64,000 nt of DNA from Chromobacterium phragmitis (GCF_003325475.1 NZ_CP029495.1:1364001-1428000), one strand, 5' to 3'. Positions 35,178 through 42,912 are shown, counted from the first letter of the stretch. The notes: generated by a model from the letters alone, not told the origin. Numbers and translations are program-made.

Positions 35178-35420
35178 AGCGGAAACTAGAGGTTAGGTGG
35201 GAACGATGGCAAGTGCGCGGACCGCGGCACCTCCGACTCTACATGCCATTGACTTATCAACCAATCACCCCCACGCCTAGATCAGCCAAACGGCTCCCCT
35301 AGCGGCGCGCACGTGCTGGCACCACCTGCACCCACTGGGGCGCGCGGCGGCCCCATTCAAGTAATCCCGACAATCAAGCATGTATTAGGATGCCGTGGCG
35401 TCGCCAACTTGCCGCCTCGC
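35178..35420. other. 243-base spacer with no gene seen
   Basis: No coding potential, hairpin terminator or promoter could be supported. It must hold the HAD gene promoter (35180-35230) and the end of the binding-protein-like gene. Confidence 0.4.
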
Positions 35421-36269
35421 CTATGGGACAAACCAGAGACGACGATCCCCTAACGGCGTATGCGCGGGCAGGGCGGGATTGACCAGCCGGACGATGCGTC
35501 GGCGGGCCAAACCGGCCTGTTCAATACTTGATCGGTTGTACCTCCAAAAAATGGCATCGAAACTGCCGTCGTTCAGCATGCGCTCAAGGCCTGCGGTCAA
35601 ACGACTGGCCAGCCTGGGCGAGGACGGACTCACAAAAAAGTAAAACGGGTACGGGTAGTACAGTAACAAGTCTTGCTCGATGACTATGCCTTGCTTGGCC
35701 AGCTGGAACGCTTGGTATTCGGTGAAAACTTCATTGACTCCGCGAGAGTAAAAATCAAAACGGCCTGCCGCAAGCATCTTGAAAAGCTTCTCATACGGAT
35801 CAATCCATATCGTCAGGCCCGCATGGCGGTAAATGGGAATATCTCCCCAGCCCGGCCCCAGCCCGAAAGAAAACTCCTTCAGATCATCCACGGTTCGCAC
35901 CCCGGAAAATCTGGCTTGGTCGCCTGCTCGAATCAACCCCACCCGATAGCCAAGCAGCCCCTTGCCCAGCGGGATGCGGATTGGAATCAGCTTCCTCTCC
36001 CTCTCTTCCGAGGTCGCGCCCCATACCAGATTGACCCGCTGGCCAGACACCGCCTCAGCCATGAAACGCGGCTCGTTCATTTCCTCCGCGGGATGACGCA
36101 TTGCATAGGGCCCATACTCAGGAACCGTCTTATCCAAGGCCATGCGCAATAGCTCGATATATTCCTGATAGCGCGGCGCATCGCTGATATACCGCACTTC
36201 CATCAAGCCTTCCGCCGCCGCTTGCCAAGAAAAAAGCCCCATCCATAGCCATAGCATCACCGCGCGCAT
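35421..36269 (-). CDS. Periplasmic solute-binding-like protein
   Basis: The 282-residue precursor has a signal peptide (MRAVMLWLWMGLFSWQAAA) and a fold pattern like family-3 bacterial solute-binding proteins (two lobes; FMAEAVSGQRVNLVWGATSEER, RTVDDLKEFSFGLGPGWGD, KMLAAGRFDFYSRGVNEVF). There is no transporter gene next to it, and the family includes orphan receptors for sensor proteins. GGGAG eight bases upstream supports the ATG at 36269. Substrate and partner are unknown. Confidence 0.72.
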   Translation of the reverse strand: MRAVMLWLWMGLFSWQAAAEGLMEVRYISDAPRYQEYIELLRMALDKTVPEYGPYAMRHPAEEMNEPRFMAEAVSGQRVNLVWGATSEERERKLIPIRIPLGKGLLGYRVGLIRAGDQARFSGVRTVDDLKEFSFGLGPGWGDIPIYRHAGLTIWIDPYEKLFKMLAAGRFDFYSRGVNEVFTEYQAFQLAKQGIVIEQDLLLYYPYPFYFFVSPSSPRLASRLTAGLERMLNDGSFDAIFWRYNRSSIEQAGLARRRIVRLVNPALPAHTPLGDRRLWFVP

Positions 36270-36550
36270 CTCGAATCTCCCGTCCCGGCATGAACGCAGT
36301 ATAGAAGACCCACTTGGTGCGTAACGCAAATGGGCCGGCCCCGCCGCCATCCCAGATCGCGCACCGATGAAACGGACACCATACCGATAATGCCTGGACC
36401 GCGGAACGGCCTAGGGTCTTACGTCGCCGATAAAACCTCATGAGAGCGCCTGAACCAAGGCGCGCCGACGCATCCCAACATAAACGGTGCGCCGCCCCTG
36501 AGAGATTCCGCACTGCGAAACTCAATCGCCATATCCGCCAGCCGAAATAA

Positions 36551-36578
36551 AAAGGGCAAGCCCCTAGGCTTGCCCTTT
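36551..36578. terminator. Duplicate of the lpdA terminator
   Basis: AAAGGGCAAGCC and GGCTTGCCCTTT form a 12-base stem with a four-base loop, matching the hairpin at 39163-39190 after intact lpdA. Confidence 0.8.
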
Positions 36579-36613
36579 CTTCGTCTGACGGCGGTCAACC
36601 CGCCGATCAAACC

Positions 36614-36839
36614 TTACTTCTTGCGTTGCGGCGGCAGGTCCGTGCAGGTGCCGTGCGCCACTTCCGCCGCCATGCCGATGGACTCGCCCATGGTCGGGTG
36701 CGGGTGGATGATCTTGCCGATGTCGGTCGCGTCGCAACCCATCTCGATCGCCAGACACACCTCGCCGATCATGTCGCCCGCGTGCGGGCCTACGATGCCG
36801 CCGACGATGATCTGGTGGCTTTCGGCGTCGAAGATCAGC
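36614..36839 (-). pseudogene. Truncated lpdA fragment (last ~75 codons)
   Basis: The frame encodes the last 75 residues of dihydrolipoamide dehydrogenase, from LIFDAESHQII to the C-terminal DLPPQRKK, with two substitutions against the intact copy (Gly to Val in the GGGIVGP segment, Thr to Ile before HPHPTM). An in-frame ATG at 36880 inside the adjoining repeat could start a short chimeric peptide, but no ribosome site or function is apparent. The FAD, NAD and active-site parts are missing. Confidence 0.88.
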
Positions 36840-36841
36840 GC

Positions 36842-36874
36842 GTAGGGTGCGTCACCCTGCAGGGGCGACGCACC
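36842..36874. repeat. Palindromic GTAGGGTGCGTC repeat, copy 1
   Basis: GGTGCGTC-ACCC and GGGG-CGACGCACC pair across a short loop. It faces copy 2 in inverted orientation, 44 bases away. There are six such REP-like elements between 36842 and 39088. Confidence 0.75.
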
Positions 36875-36917
36875 GTTCATTCAGCCGGTCAATGGCTCAT
36901 AAATTGGTATGCACAAT

Positions 36918-36950
36918 GGTGCGTCGCCCCTTTGGGGTGACGCACCCTAC
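36918..36950. repeat. Palindromic GTAGGGTGCGTC repeat, copy 2
   Basis: GGTGCGTCGCCCC and GGGGTGACGCACC form the stem and CCTAC follows. It forms an inverted pair with copy 1, like a BIME. Confidence 0.75.
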
Positions 36951-36988
36951 GGGGGGATCGAACCGACGCGCCCTATATTCCCATCAGC

Positions 36989-37153
36989 GCAAGCCGGCTT
37001 CGAAGCCATTTCCAAGGTTTTAAGCCGCCGGCTGTTCGACGCGGGGCGACGTTAACGCCCTACCGCTGAGCGAATCCAAGATTCGCACGCATGTAGTTCC
37101 GGCGGCTCCTTGGAAATGGGTTTGGAGACGGGGTTTCGCAGCGCTGTTGGGGC
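36989..37153. repeat. Long direct repeat, left copy (165 bases identical)
   Basis: Bases 36989-37153 are identical to 38627-38791 by direct reading, and similarity continues, with a gap, to about 37297. The repeat includes GCGAATC-CAA-GATTCGC, a small hairpin. It is non-coding: no frame looks like a protein. Confidence 0.85.
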
Positions 37154-37265
37154 AGCCTGGGATTACCAAGGGGCTGGCCGCACAGCCCCTGGCCCGTTCG
37201 CCGGGCGGAACCGGCACCAAAATCAATCGTCCGCGAAGCTGACACAAATGCATTGTCGTCGCAAC

Positions 37266-37297
37266 GGTGCATCGCCCCTGCGGGGTGACGCACTCTG
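37266..37297. repeat. Palindromic GTAGGGTGCGTC repeat, copy 3 (degenerate)
   Basis: GGTGCATCGCCCC and GGGGTGACGCACT; two positions differ from the consensus and the CCTAC end is changed. It closes the left long direct repeat in the same relative place as copy 5 closes the right one. Confidence 0.7.
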
Positions 37298-37431
37298 CCT
37301 GTTGTTTGGGAAAACGGAAGATATGCCCTGCCATTGATTAATGCAATAGAGTGCCTCCCCGCATAAAAACCGCCTAGTGGTGGGTGGGTTAAAAATTACG
37401 GGGCAGTGTTCAAACGTCAAATGAATAAAAA

Positions 37432-37451
37432 AGCCCACCAACTGGCGGGCT
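37432..37451 (-). terminator. Terminator of the secreted-protein gene
   Basis: AGCCCACC and GGCGGGCT (one G-T pair) form an eight-base stem with a four-base loop, followed on the minus strand by six T. It lies 34 bases after the stop at 37486. Confidence 0.82.
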
Positions 37452-37485
37452 AATGAACCTTAGATATTGGCTGATAATCCATAAA

Positions 37486-38232
37486 TTAAAAAAACATACC
37501 AGCCCCTTCCATAGCACCGGCACCAAATCCGCCGCCATTAAACTCACCCAACGATCCAAAGCCTATTTTCATATAAAAAAGAGCGGCCAGCAGCGAAAAT
37601 CTAGAGCCCTTCCCTTTGATTTCTTGTGGAGAGTAACTTGACGAAAAATTACCTATTGAAGCACCTACGATTGGCCAACCACCACCAAATATCTGCGTTG
37701 AGCGAAATGCAATGGAAGGCGAAGAGCTTATCGCACAAACTAATTGATTTTCCGTTTCCCAAGAGACAAAGTTGCAATTTGTGAACCAAGAATTATTAGC
37801 ATCTGGAGAGAGTTTATACAATTTCGAGCTTGCAGCCTTTCTTACTCCGACACGATCAAAATCAATAGTGTAATTCACAGATCCAACAGCACCATCTGTT
37901 GAAGGAGACTGATCACTCATGTTATCTTTTTTAACTTCCAGAGAAATATTACTTAACTGCCGCCCCTTCTCAAAATGCGTTACCCACTTCTCTTCTTTTG
38001 ATTTTTCCAGCCATAAACTACCCATGCCGTCATCGACATTTTGATTGACTTCAAAAACATTATTCCCTGGGTAAACAGTTCCAAGAAGAATCCAATCATT
38101 ACCCGTTGCCAGCCTTATCTTAGCAGTATACACGTCAGCATGCGTACTTTGATTTGATATGTTGATTTTAACATGCTGAGCATATGAAGCCGCTGAGAAA
38201 CCTACCAAAACCATGGCAGCAATGATTTTCAT
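37486..38232 (-). CDS. Unknown secreted protein in a repeat-bounded island
   Basis: The 248-residue precursor begins MKIIAAMVLVGFSAASYAQ, a clear signal peptide cleaved near SYA-QH. The mature part is polar and rich in Ser, Asn and Lys, and probably beta-rich in its first 140 residues (KINISNQSTHADVYTAKI). It contains two cysteines (TNCNFVSW and LVCAISS) 18 residues apart that could form a disulfide, and ends in a glycine-rich tail (EFNGGGFGAGAMEGAGMFF). I recognise no family. The gene is strikingly AT-rich against its surroundings, which points to recent acquisition. The start is secure: AAGGAGAT is correctly spaced. It is monocistronic, with its own terminator and an AT-rich upstream region. 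Confidence 0.8.
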   Translation of the reverse strand: MKIIAAMVLVGFSAASYAQHVKINISNQSTHADVYTAKIRLATGNDWILLGTVYPGNNVFEVNQNVDDGMGSLWLEKSKEEKWVTHFEKGRQLSNISLEVKKDNMSDQSPSTDGAVGSVNYTIDFDRVGVRKAASSKLYKLSPDANNSWFTNCNFVSWETENQLVCAISSSPSIAFRSTQIFGGGWPIVGASIGNFSSSYSPQEIKGKGSRFSLLAALFYMKIGFGSLGEFNGGGFGAGAMEGAGMFF

Positions 38233-38311
38233 AAAATATCTCCTTTTCTGATTGGTGAATTCCTGCATGGGAAACAAACACTCACTCAATCTCACCCATG
38301 CACAACACGGA

Positions 38312-38326
38312 AAGTAAATCTTACTT
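38312..38326. promoter_or_regulatory. Palindrome upstream of the secreted-protein gene
   Basis: AAGTAA and TTACTT are separated by three bases, 80 bases before the start codon and close to a -10-like TATGAT on the same strand. Position fits an operator for an unknown regulator. Confidence 0.35.
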
Positions 38327-38554
38327 AATTGCACCAATCATACTAAGTGATTTATGTAACCGCTCTTGCGCTATAGCTTATATCAGGCATATTAGCCTCA
38401 GCACACGCGACAAAAGCACATAAATATTTACTTACAAAATGCCATAATGCTACTGACATTTTGCCGTGTGCGCGTATGCTGAAACGGTTCAAGTGCGTAG
38501 GGTGCATCACTTCAAAAAGGAGAAGCCGATTAGACGCAATTTGATATGGAAAAT

Positions 38555-38587
38555 GGTGCGTCGCCCCTGCGGGGTGACGCACCCTAC
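38555..38587. repeat. Palindromic GTAGGGTGCGTC repeat, copy 4
   Basis: GGTGCGTCGCCCC-TGC-GGGGTGACGCACCCTAC, the consensus form. It lies just before the right long direct repeat, as copy 2 does on the left. Confidence 0.78.
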
Positions 38588-38626
38588 GAATGGGACCGAA
38601 CCGATGCGCCCCAATCCCCCATCAGA

Positions 38627-38791
38627 GCAAGCCGGCTTCGAAGCCATTTCCAAGGTTTTAAGCCGCCGGCTGTTCGACGCGGGGCGACGTTAACGCCCTA
38701 CCGCTGAGCGAATCCAAGATTCGCACGCATGTAGTTCCGGCGGCTCCTTGGAAATGGGTTTGGAGACGGGGTTTCGCAGCGCTGTTGGGGC
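38627..38791. repeat. Long direct repeat, right copy (165 bases identical)
   Basis: Identical to 36989-37153. Similarity resumes after a small insertion that carries the second arm of the inverted repeat, and continues to about 38930 (GGCTGGCCGCACAGCCCC and the CGTCCGCGAAGCGGACAC stretch). Confidence 0.85.
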
Positions 38792-38835
38792 GGCCTGGGA
38801 TAGCCGCTGCGTGCGAATCTTGGATTCGCTCAGCG
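38702..38835. repeat. 27-base perfect inverted repeat within the right copy
   Basis: Bases 38702-38728 are the exact reverse complement of 38809-38835. The second arm is missing from the left copy of the long repeat, so it was gained by the right copy or lost by the left. Arms include the GCGAATC-CAA-GATTCGC hairpin. Confidence 0.82.
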
Positions 38836-38932
38836 ATAGGGCTGGCCGCACAGCCCCTGGCCCGTTAGCCGGGCGGAACCGGCACCAAAATCAATCGTCC
38901 GCGAAGCGGACACAAAGCCGCGGCACCACAAC

Positions 38933-38966
38933 GGGTGCGTCGCCCCTGCGGGGTGACACACCCTAC
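38933..38966. repeat. Palindromic GTAGGGTGCGTC repeat, copy 5
   Basis: GGGTGCGTCGCCCC and GGGGTGACACACCC with one mismatch in the stem. It closes the right long direct repeat. Confidence 0.75.
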
Positions 38967-39055
38967 CCGCACAGCGTCCTGACCTGCCTGGCGGGCAGCC
39001 CCGCTGTCAAAATCCATCGTCCGCGAAGCGGACACAAAACCGCGACACAACAACC

Positions 39056-39088
39056 GGTGCGTCGCCCCTACGGGGTGACGCACCCTAC
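39056..39088. repeat. Palindromic GTAGGGTGCGTC repeat, copy 6
   Basis: GGTGCGTCGCCCC-TAC-GGGGTGACGCACCCTAC. It is preceded by a third copy of the CGTCCGCGAAGCGGACACAAA stretch, so the palindrome and this flank move or duplicate as a unit. Confidence 0.75.
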
Positions 39089-39114
39089 AAACGGAGGCGG
39101 AACGCCCTCAGGCC

Positions 39115-39454
39115 GGCTTCCGCCCTGCGAAACTCAATCATCATATCATCCGACCAAAACAAAAAGGGCAAGCCCCCAGGCTTGCCCTTTCTCCATCTGA
39201 TGGCGATCAATCAACCGCCGATCAAACCTTACTTCTTGCGTTGCGGCGGCAGGTCCGTGCAGGTGCCGTGCGCCACTTCCGCCGCCATGCCGATGGACTC
39301 GCCCATGGTCGGGTGCGGATGGATGGTCTTGCCGATGTCGGTCGCGTCGCAACCCATCTCGATCGCCAGACACACCTCGCCGATCATGTCGCCGGCGTGC
39401 GGGCCGACGATGCCGCCGCCGATGATCTGGTGGCTTTCCGCGTCGAAGATCAGC
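39115..39454. repeat. Right (in-gene) copy of the duplicated lpdA 3' end
   Basis: This is the native copy, continuous with intact lpdA. It matches 36505-36839. Confidence 0.9.
39163..39190 (-). terminator. Terminator after lpdA
   Basis: AAAGGGCAAGCC and GGCTTGCCCTTT form a 12-base stem with a four-base loop, 38 bases after the lpdA stop, with flanking A/T runs. Confidence 0.88.
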
Positions 39455-41028
39455 TTGGTGAAGCCTTCGTCGCGGCCGTTGGCGATGGCGCGGCCGGAAG
39501 CGGCCCACGGGAACACGCCCTTCTCGATCTTCAAGCCTTGCTTCTTGGCTTCGTCTTCGGTCACGCCCACCCAGGCCACTTCCGGATCGGTGTAGGCCAC
39601 GCCCGGAATCACGCGGGCATCGAAGTAGGCCTTCTGGCCGGCGCAGTTTTCCGCCGCCACATGGCCTTCATGCACGCCCTTGTGCGCCAGCATCGGCTGG
39701 CCGACGATGTCGCCGATGGCGAAGATGTGCGGCACATTGGTGCGCTGCTGCTTGTCCACCTGGATGAAGCCGCGGTCGGTCACCGCGATGCCGGCGTTTT
39801 CCGCGCCGATCAGCTTGCCGTTCGGCGCGCGGCCGGTGGCGTACAGCACCAGGTCGTAGCGTTGCGGCTCCTTCGGGGCTTGCGCGCCTTCGAAAGTCAC
39901 CCACACGCCGTCTTCCTTCGGCTCCACGGCCACGGTCTTGGTGTTCAGCATGATGTTGTCGAAACGGTGGGCGTTCCACTTCTGCCATACCTTGACCAGG
40001 TCGCGGTCGGCGCCTTGCATCAGGCCGTCCAGCATTTCCACCACGTCCAGGCGCGCGCCCAGCGTGGAGTAGACGGTGCCCATTTCCAGGCCGATGATGC
40101 CGCCGCCGATGATCAGCATGCGGTCGGCTACGCCCTTCAGCTCCAGCGCGCCGGTGGAGTCCACCACGCGCGGGTCGTTCGGGATGAACGGCAGCTTCAC
40201 CACGCGGGAGCCGGCGGCGATGATGGCGTTCTTGAACTTGACGATCTTCTTCTCGCCCGATTCTTCGCGGCCCTTGCCGGTGGTCACCGAGACTTCGATG
40301 TGGTGCGGATCGATGAAGTGGCCGTTGCCGCGCACGATCTCCACCTTGCGCGCCTTGGCCATGCCGCCCAGGCCGCCGGTCAGCTTGGCGATGACCTTTT
40401 CCTTGTAGCCGCGCAGCATGTCGATGTCCACTTCCGGCTTGCCGAACTTGATGCCGTTGGCGGCCAGGTGGCTCACTTCGTCGATCACCGCGGCGTTGTG
40501 CAGCAGCGCCTTGGACGGGATGCAGCCCACGTTCAGGCACACGCCGCCCAGGGTGGCGTAACGCTCGACGATGACCACCTTCAGGCCCAGGTCGGCCGCG
40601 CGGAAGGCGGCGGAGTAACCGCCGGGACCGCCGCCCAGCACCATCACGTCGCACTCGATGTCGGCGCCGCCGCTATGGCTGGCGGCCACCGGGGCGGCTT
40701 GCGGGGCGAAGCCGGCTTGGGTGGTGGCGGAGGCGACTCCGGTGGTTTCCACCGGTTTCACTTCGGCCGGAGCCGGGGCGGCTGCGCCGGCGGCTTCCAG
40801 GATGACCACCAGGTCGCCTTCGGACACTTTGCTGCCTACGGCAACGCGCACTTCCTTGACGGTGCCGGCGGCTTCAGCCGGCACTTCCATGGTGGCTTTG
40901 TCGGTTTCCAGCGTGATCAGGCTGGCTTCTTTTTCGATCACGTCGCCCGGCTTGACGAACACTTCGATGACGTCCACGTTGTTGTGGCCGCCGATGTCCG
41001 GGACTTTCAATTCGATCAGATTGCTCAT
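39229..41028 (-). CDS. lpdA: Dihydrolipoamide dehydrogenase (E3) with an N-terminal lipoyl domain
   Basis: The 599-residue flavoenzyme reoxidises dihydrolipoamide of pyruvate dehydrogenase. Residues 1-80 are a lipoyl domain (TLETDKATMEVP with the lipoylated Lys), then an Ala/Pro linker to about 125, the FAD domain (VMVLGGGPGGYSAAF), the redox-active disulfide GGVCLNVGCIPSK, the NAD domain (LIIGGGIIGLEMGTVYS) and the C-terminal dimer domain with the catalytic HPHPTMGE. Plain E3 is about 475 residues; the lipoyl fusion is typical of Neisseria-type operons. GGAAAG lies before the ATG. It is the last gene of the aceE-aceF-lpdA set; a copy of its 3' end lies 2.6 kb downstream. Confidence 0.96.
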   Translation of the reverse strand: MSNLIELKVPDIGGHNNVDVIEVFVKPGDVIEKEASLITLETDKATMEVPAEAAGTVKEVRVAVGSKVSEGDLVVILEAAGAAAPAPAEVKPVETTGVASATTQAGFAPQAAPVAASHSGGADIECDVMVLGGGPGGYSAAFRAADLGLKVVIVERYATLGGVCLNVGCIPSKALLHNAAVIDEVSHLAANGIKFGKPEVDIDMLRGYKEKVIAKLTGGLGGMAKARKVEIVRGNGHFIDPHHIEVSVTTGKGREESGEKKIVKFKNAIIAAGSRVVKLPFIPNDPRVVDSTGALELKGVADRMLIIGGGIIGLEMGTVYSTLGARLDVVEMLDGLMQGADRDLVKVWQKWNAHRFDNIMLNTKTVAVEPKEDGVWVTFEGAQAPKEPQRYDLVLYATGRAPNGKLIGAENAGIAVTDRGFIQVDKQQRTNVPHIFAIGDIVGQPMLAHKGVHEGHVAAENCAGQKAYFDARVIPGVAYTDPEVAWVGVTEDEAKKQGLKIEKGVFPWAASGRAIANGRDEGFTKLIFDAESHQIIGGGIVGPHAGDMIGEVCLAIEMGCDATDIGKTIHPHPTMGESIGMAAEVAHGTCTDLPPQRKK

Positions 41029-41093
41029 GGCTTTCCATCCGCAATATTGGGAGGCCGGCGCGAGGCCGGCCGCCTCGAGTCTGGGCTTGATGC

Positions 41094-41186
41094 CGTAGGG
41101 CGGAAGCCCGCCAAGCGGGCGTTCCGCCTACCTATCCGGTAACAAATGGCGGAACGCCTCGGCTTGCCGAGGCTTCCGCCCTACGG
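41094..41186. repeat. Two palindromic GTAGGGCGGAAGC repeats between aceF and lpdA
   Basis: The first element (41094-41131) pairs GTAGGCGGAACGCCCGC with GCGGGCTTCCGCCCTAC; the second (41148-41186) pairs GGCGGAACGCCTCGG with CCGAGGCTTCCGCC and ends in CCTAC. They are inverted to each other, a REP-pair arrangement. They differ in core sequence from the island repeats but share the CCTAC/GTAGGG end. Confidence 0.78.
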
Positions 41187-42833
41187 TTACAGGATCAGAC
41201 GGCGCACGTCGGTCAGCAGCTTGCCCAGGTGCACGGTGAAGCGCGCGGCGGCCGCGCCGTCGATCACGCGGTGATCGAAGGACAGGGAGAGCGGGCACAT
41301 CAGGCGCGGCGCGAATTCCTTGCCGTTCCACACCGGCTTGATCTGCGATTTGCAGACGCCGAGGATGGCCACTTCCGGCGCGTTGACGATAGGCGTGAAG
41401 CTGGTGCCGCCGATGCCGCCCAGGGACGAGATTGTGAAGGTCGCGCCCTGCATGTCGGTCGGCTTCAGCTTGCCTTCGCGGGCCAGCTTGGACAGGTCGG
41501 TCAGTTCCTGGGCGATCTGGCGCAGGCCCTTCTTGTCCGCGTCCTTGATCACCGGCACCACCAGGCCGTTAGGCGTGTCGGCGGCGAAGCCGATGTGGTA
41601 GTACTGCTTCAGCACCAGGTTGTCGCCGTCCAGCGAGCTGTTGAAGTTCGGGAAGGCCTTCAGCGCTTCGGCGGCGGCCTTGATGATGAAGGCCAGCGGG
41701 CTGATCTTCAGGCCGGACTTTTCCCATTCCTTGCCCACGGTCTTGCGGAAGTCTTCCAGCTCGGTGATGTCGCACTCGTCGTTGAACGTGACGTGCGGGA
41801 TCATCACCCAGTTGCGCGACAGGTTGGCGCCGGAGATCTTCTGGATGCGGGACAGCGGCTTGGTTTCGATCGGGCCGAACTTGGCAAAGTCCACCTTCGG
41901 CCACGGCAGCAGGTCCAGACCCACGCCGGAGCCGGCCGGCGCGGCGGCCGGGGCCAGCACGGCCGGGTTCTGCATCACGCCCTTGACGAAGGCCTTGACG
42001 TCGTCTTCGGTGATGCGGCCCTTGCGGCCATTGCCCTTCACCTTGCCCAGGTCCACGCCCAGCTCGCGCGCCAGACGGCGCACGGACGGACCGGCGTGGG
42101 CCTTGGAGAAGGCGATTTCGTCGATGGCGGCGGACACGGCGGCGGCGACCGGCGCCACGGCCGGAGCGGCTGCAGGCGCGGCGGCGACCGGGGTCGGGGC
42201 TGCTGCCGGAGCCGGCGCAGCAGCTGCAACCGGAGCGGAAGCGGCGACAGCGCCCTCTACTACCACGATCAGGTCGCCTTCGCTGACCTTGTCGCCCACC
42301 TTGATCTTCACTTCCACCACCTTGCCGGCGGCAGTGGCCGGCACTTCCATGGTGGCCTTGTCGGTTTCCAGCGTGATCAGGCTGTCGTCGACGGCGATTT
42401 CGTCGCCCACTTTGACAGTCACTTCGATCACGTCGACGCCGTTATGGCCGCCGATATCCGGCACGCGGATTTCGCTGCGGCCGGATGCGGCAGGCGCGGC
42501 GGCGGGAGCGGCGGCTACCGGAGCCGGGGCAGCGGCCGGGGCGGCTGCGGGCGCCGGCGCGGCGGCTGCCGGGGCCGGAGCGGACGCGGCGGCGCCCACT
42601 TCGATGATGGCGATCACGTCGCCTTCGGAAATCTTGCCGCCCACGACGGCCTTCACTTCCTTGATCACGCCGGCGGCTTCCGCCGGCACCTCCATGGTGG
42701 CCTTGTCGGTTTCCAGGGTGATCAGGGAGTCGTCCACGGACACGGTCTGGCCCGGGGCGATGAATACTTCGATGATGTCTACGTTGCTGTGACCGCCGAT
42801 GTCGGGCACTTTCAGTTCGATCAGATTGCTCAT
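41187..42833 (-). CDS. aceF: Pyruvate dehydrogenase E2 (dihydrolipoamide acetyltransferase)
   Basis: The 548-residue core subunit transfers acetyl groups from lipoamide to CoA. It has two lipoyl domains (about residues 1-80 and 118-195, each with ETDKATMEVP), long Ala/Pro linkers, the peripheral-subunit-binding domain (AGPSVRRLARELGVDLGKVKG, about 255-290) and the catalytic domain ending in the DHRVIDGA active-site motif. E. coli AceF has three lipoyl domains and 630 residues; two is common in betaproteobacteria. GGAAAG lies upstream of the ATG. Confidence 0.96.
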   Translation of the reverse strand: MSNLIELKVPDIGGHSNVDIIEVFIAPGQTVSVDDSLITLETDKATMEVPAEAAGVIKEVKAVVGGKISEGDVIAIIEVGAAASAPAPAAAAPAPAAAPAAAPAPVAAAPAAAPAASGRSEIRVPDIGGHNGVDVIEVTVKVGDEIAVDDSLITLETDKATMEVPATAAGKVVEVKIKVGDKVSEGDLIVVVEGAVAASAPVAAAAPAPAAAPTPVAAAPAAAPAVAPVAAAVSAAIDEIAFSKAHAGPSVRRLARELGVDLGKVKGNGRKGRITEDDVKAFVKGVMQNPAVLAPAAAPAGSGVGLDLLPWPKVDFAKFGPIETKPLSRIQKISGANLSRNWVMIPHVTFNDECDITELEDFRKTVGKEWEKSGLKISPLAFIIKAAAEALKAFPNFNSSLDGDNLVLKQYYHIGFAADTPNGLVVPVIKDADKKGLRQIAQELTDLSKLAREGKLKPTDMQGATFTISSLGGIGGTSFTPIVNAPEVAILGVCKSQIKPVWNGKEFAPRLMCPLSLSFDHRVIDGAAAARFTVHLGKLLTDVRRLIL

Positions 42834-42845
42834 GAGCTTTCCATT

Positions 42846-42881
42846 CGTAGGGCGGAAGCCCCTCTCGGGGCATTCCGCCGG
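42846..42881. repeat. Palindromic GTAGGGCGGAAGC repeat between aceE and aceF
   Basis: GGCGGAAGCCCC and GGGGCATTCCGCC pair with one mismatch. It belongs to the same family as the two repeats between aceF and lpdA. Confidence 0.72.
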
Positions 42882-42912
42882 ATATCCGCTACAGATTCGC
42901 TTGCCTTGCCAA

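Larger units (their letters stand above)
36505..36839. repeat. Left copy of the duplicated lpdA 3' end
   Basis: This segment repeats bases 39115-39454, which hold the lpdA 3' end, stop codon, terminator and about 40 bases beyond. The coding part differs at about 6 of 225 bases; the rest is a little less similar. The offset is about 2.6 kb and both copies have the same orientation. The junction with unrelated DNA is at about 36840, where a palindromic repeat begins. Confidence 0.9.
36270..37485. other. Repeat-rich spacer, left half of the lpdA-flanked island
   Basis: No intact gene was found in these 1216 bases. From left to right it holds about 230 bases with nothing recognisable, the left copy of the lpdA end with its terminator (from about 36505), two facing palindromic repeats (36842-36874, 36918-36950), the left copy of a long direct repeat (36989-37240), a third palindromic repeat (37266-37297) and the terminator of the secreted-protein gene (37432-37451). 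Confidence 0.7.
38233..39228. other. Repeat-rich spacer, right half of the island
   Basis: No intact gene was found in these 996 bases. The first 230 bases are AT-rich and should hold the promoter of the secreted-protein gene; they include AAGTAA-ATC-TTACTT (38312-38326) and a TATGAT -10-like box on the minus strand near 38336-38341. The rest is three palindromic repeats, the right long direct repeat, a 27-base inverted repeat, and a third partial copy of the direct-repeat end (39007-39050), then the lpdA terminator. Confidence 0.7.

Noticed and set aside
36614..36880. Functional short protein from the chimeric repeat-lpdA frame
   Set aside because: It lacks a ribosome site and contains only a fragment of the E3 dimer domain, so it is called a pseudogene fragment.
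36842..38966. Integron attC sites around the secreted-protein gene
   Set aside because: No integrase is visible, there are no R/L core boxes of the GTTRRRY type at element ends, and the long direct repeats are not cassette-like.
36842..39088. CRISPR array made of the GTAGGGTGCGTC repeats
   Set aside because: Spacing is irregular (44 to more than 1200 bases), orientation varies and no cas genes are present. The repeats are palindromic REP-like elements.
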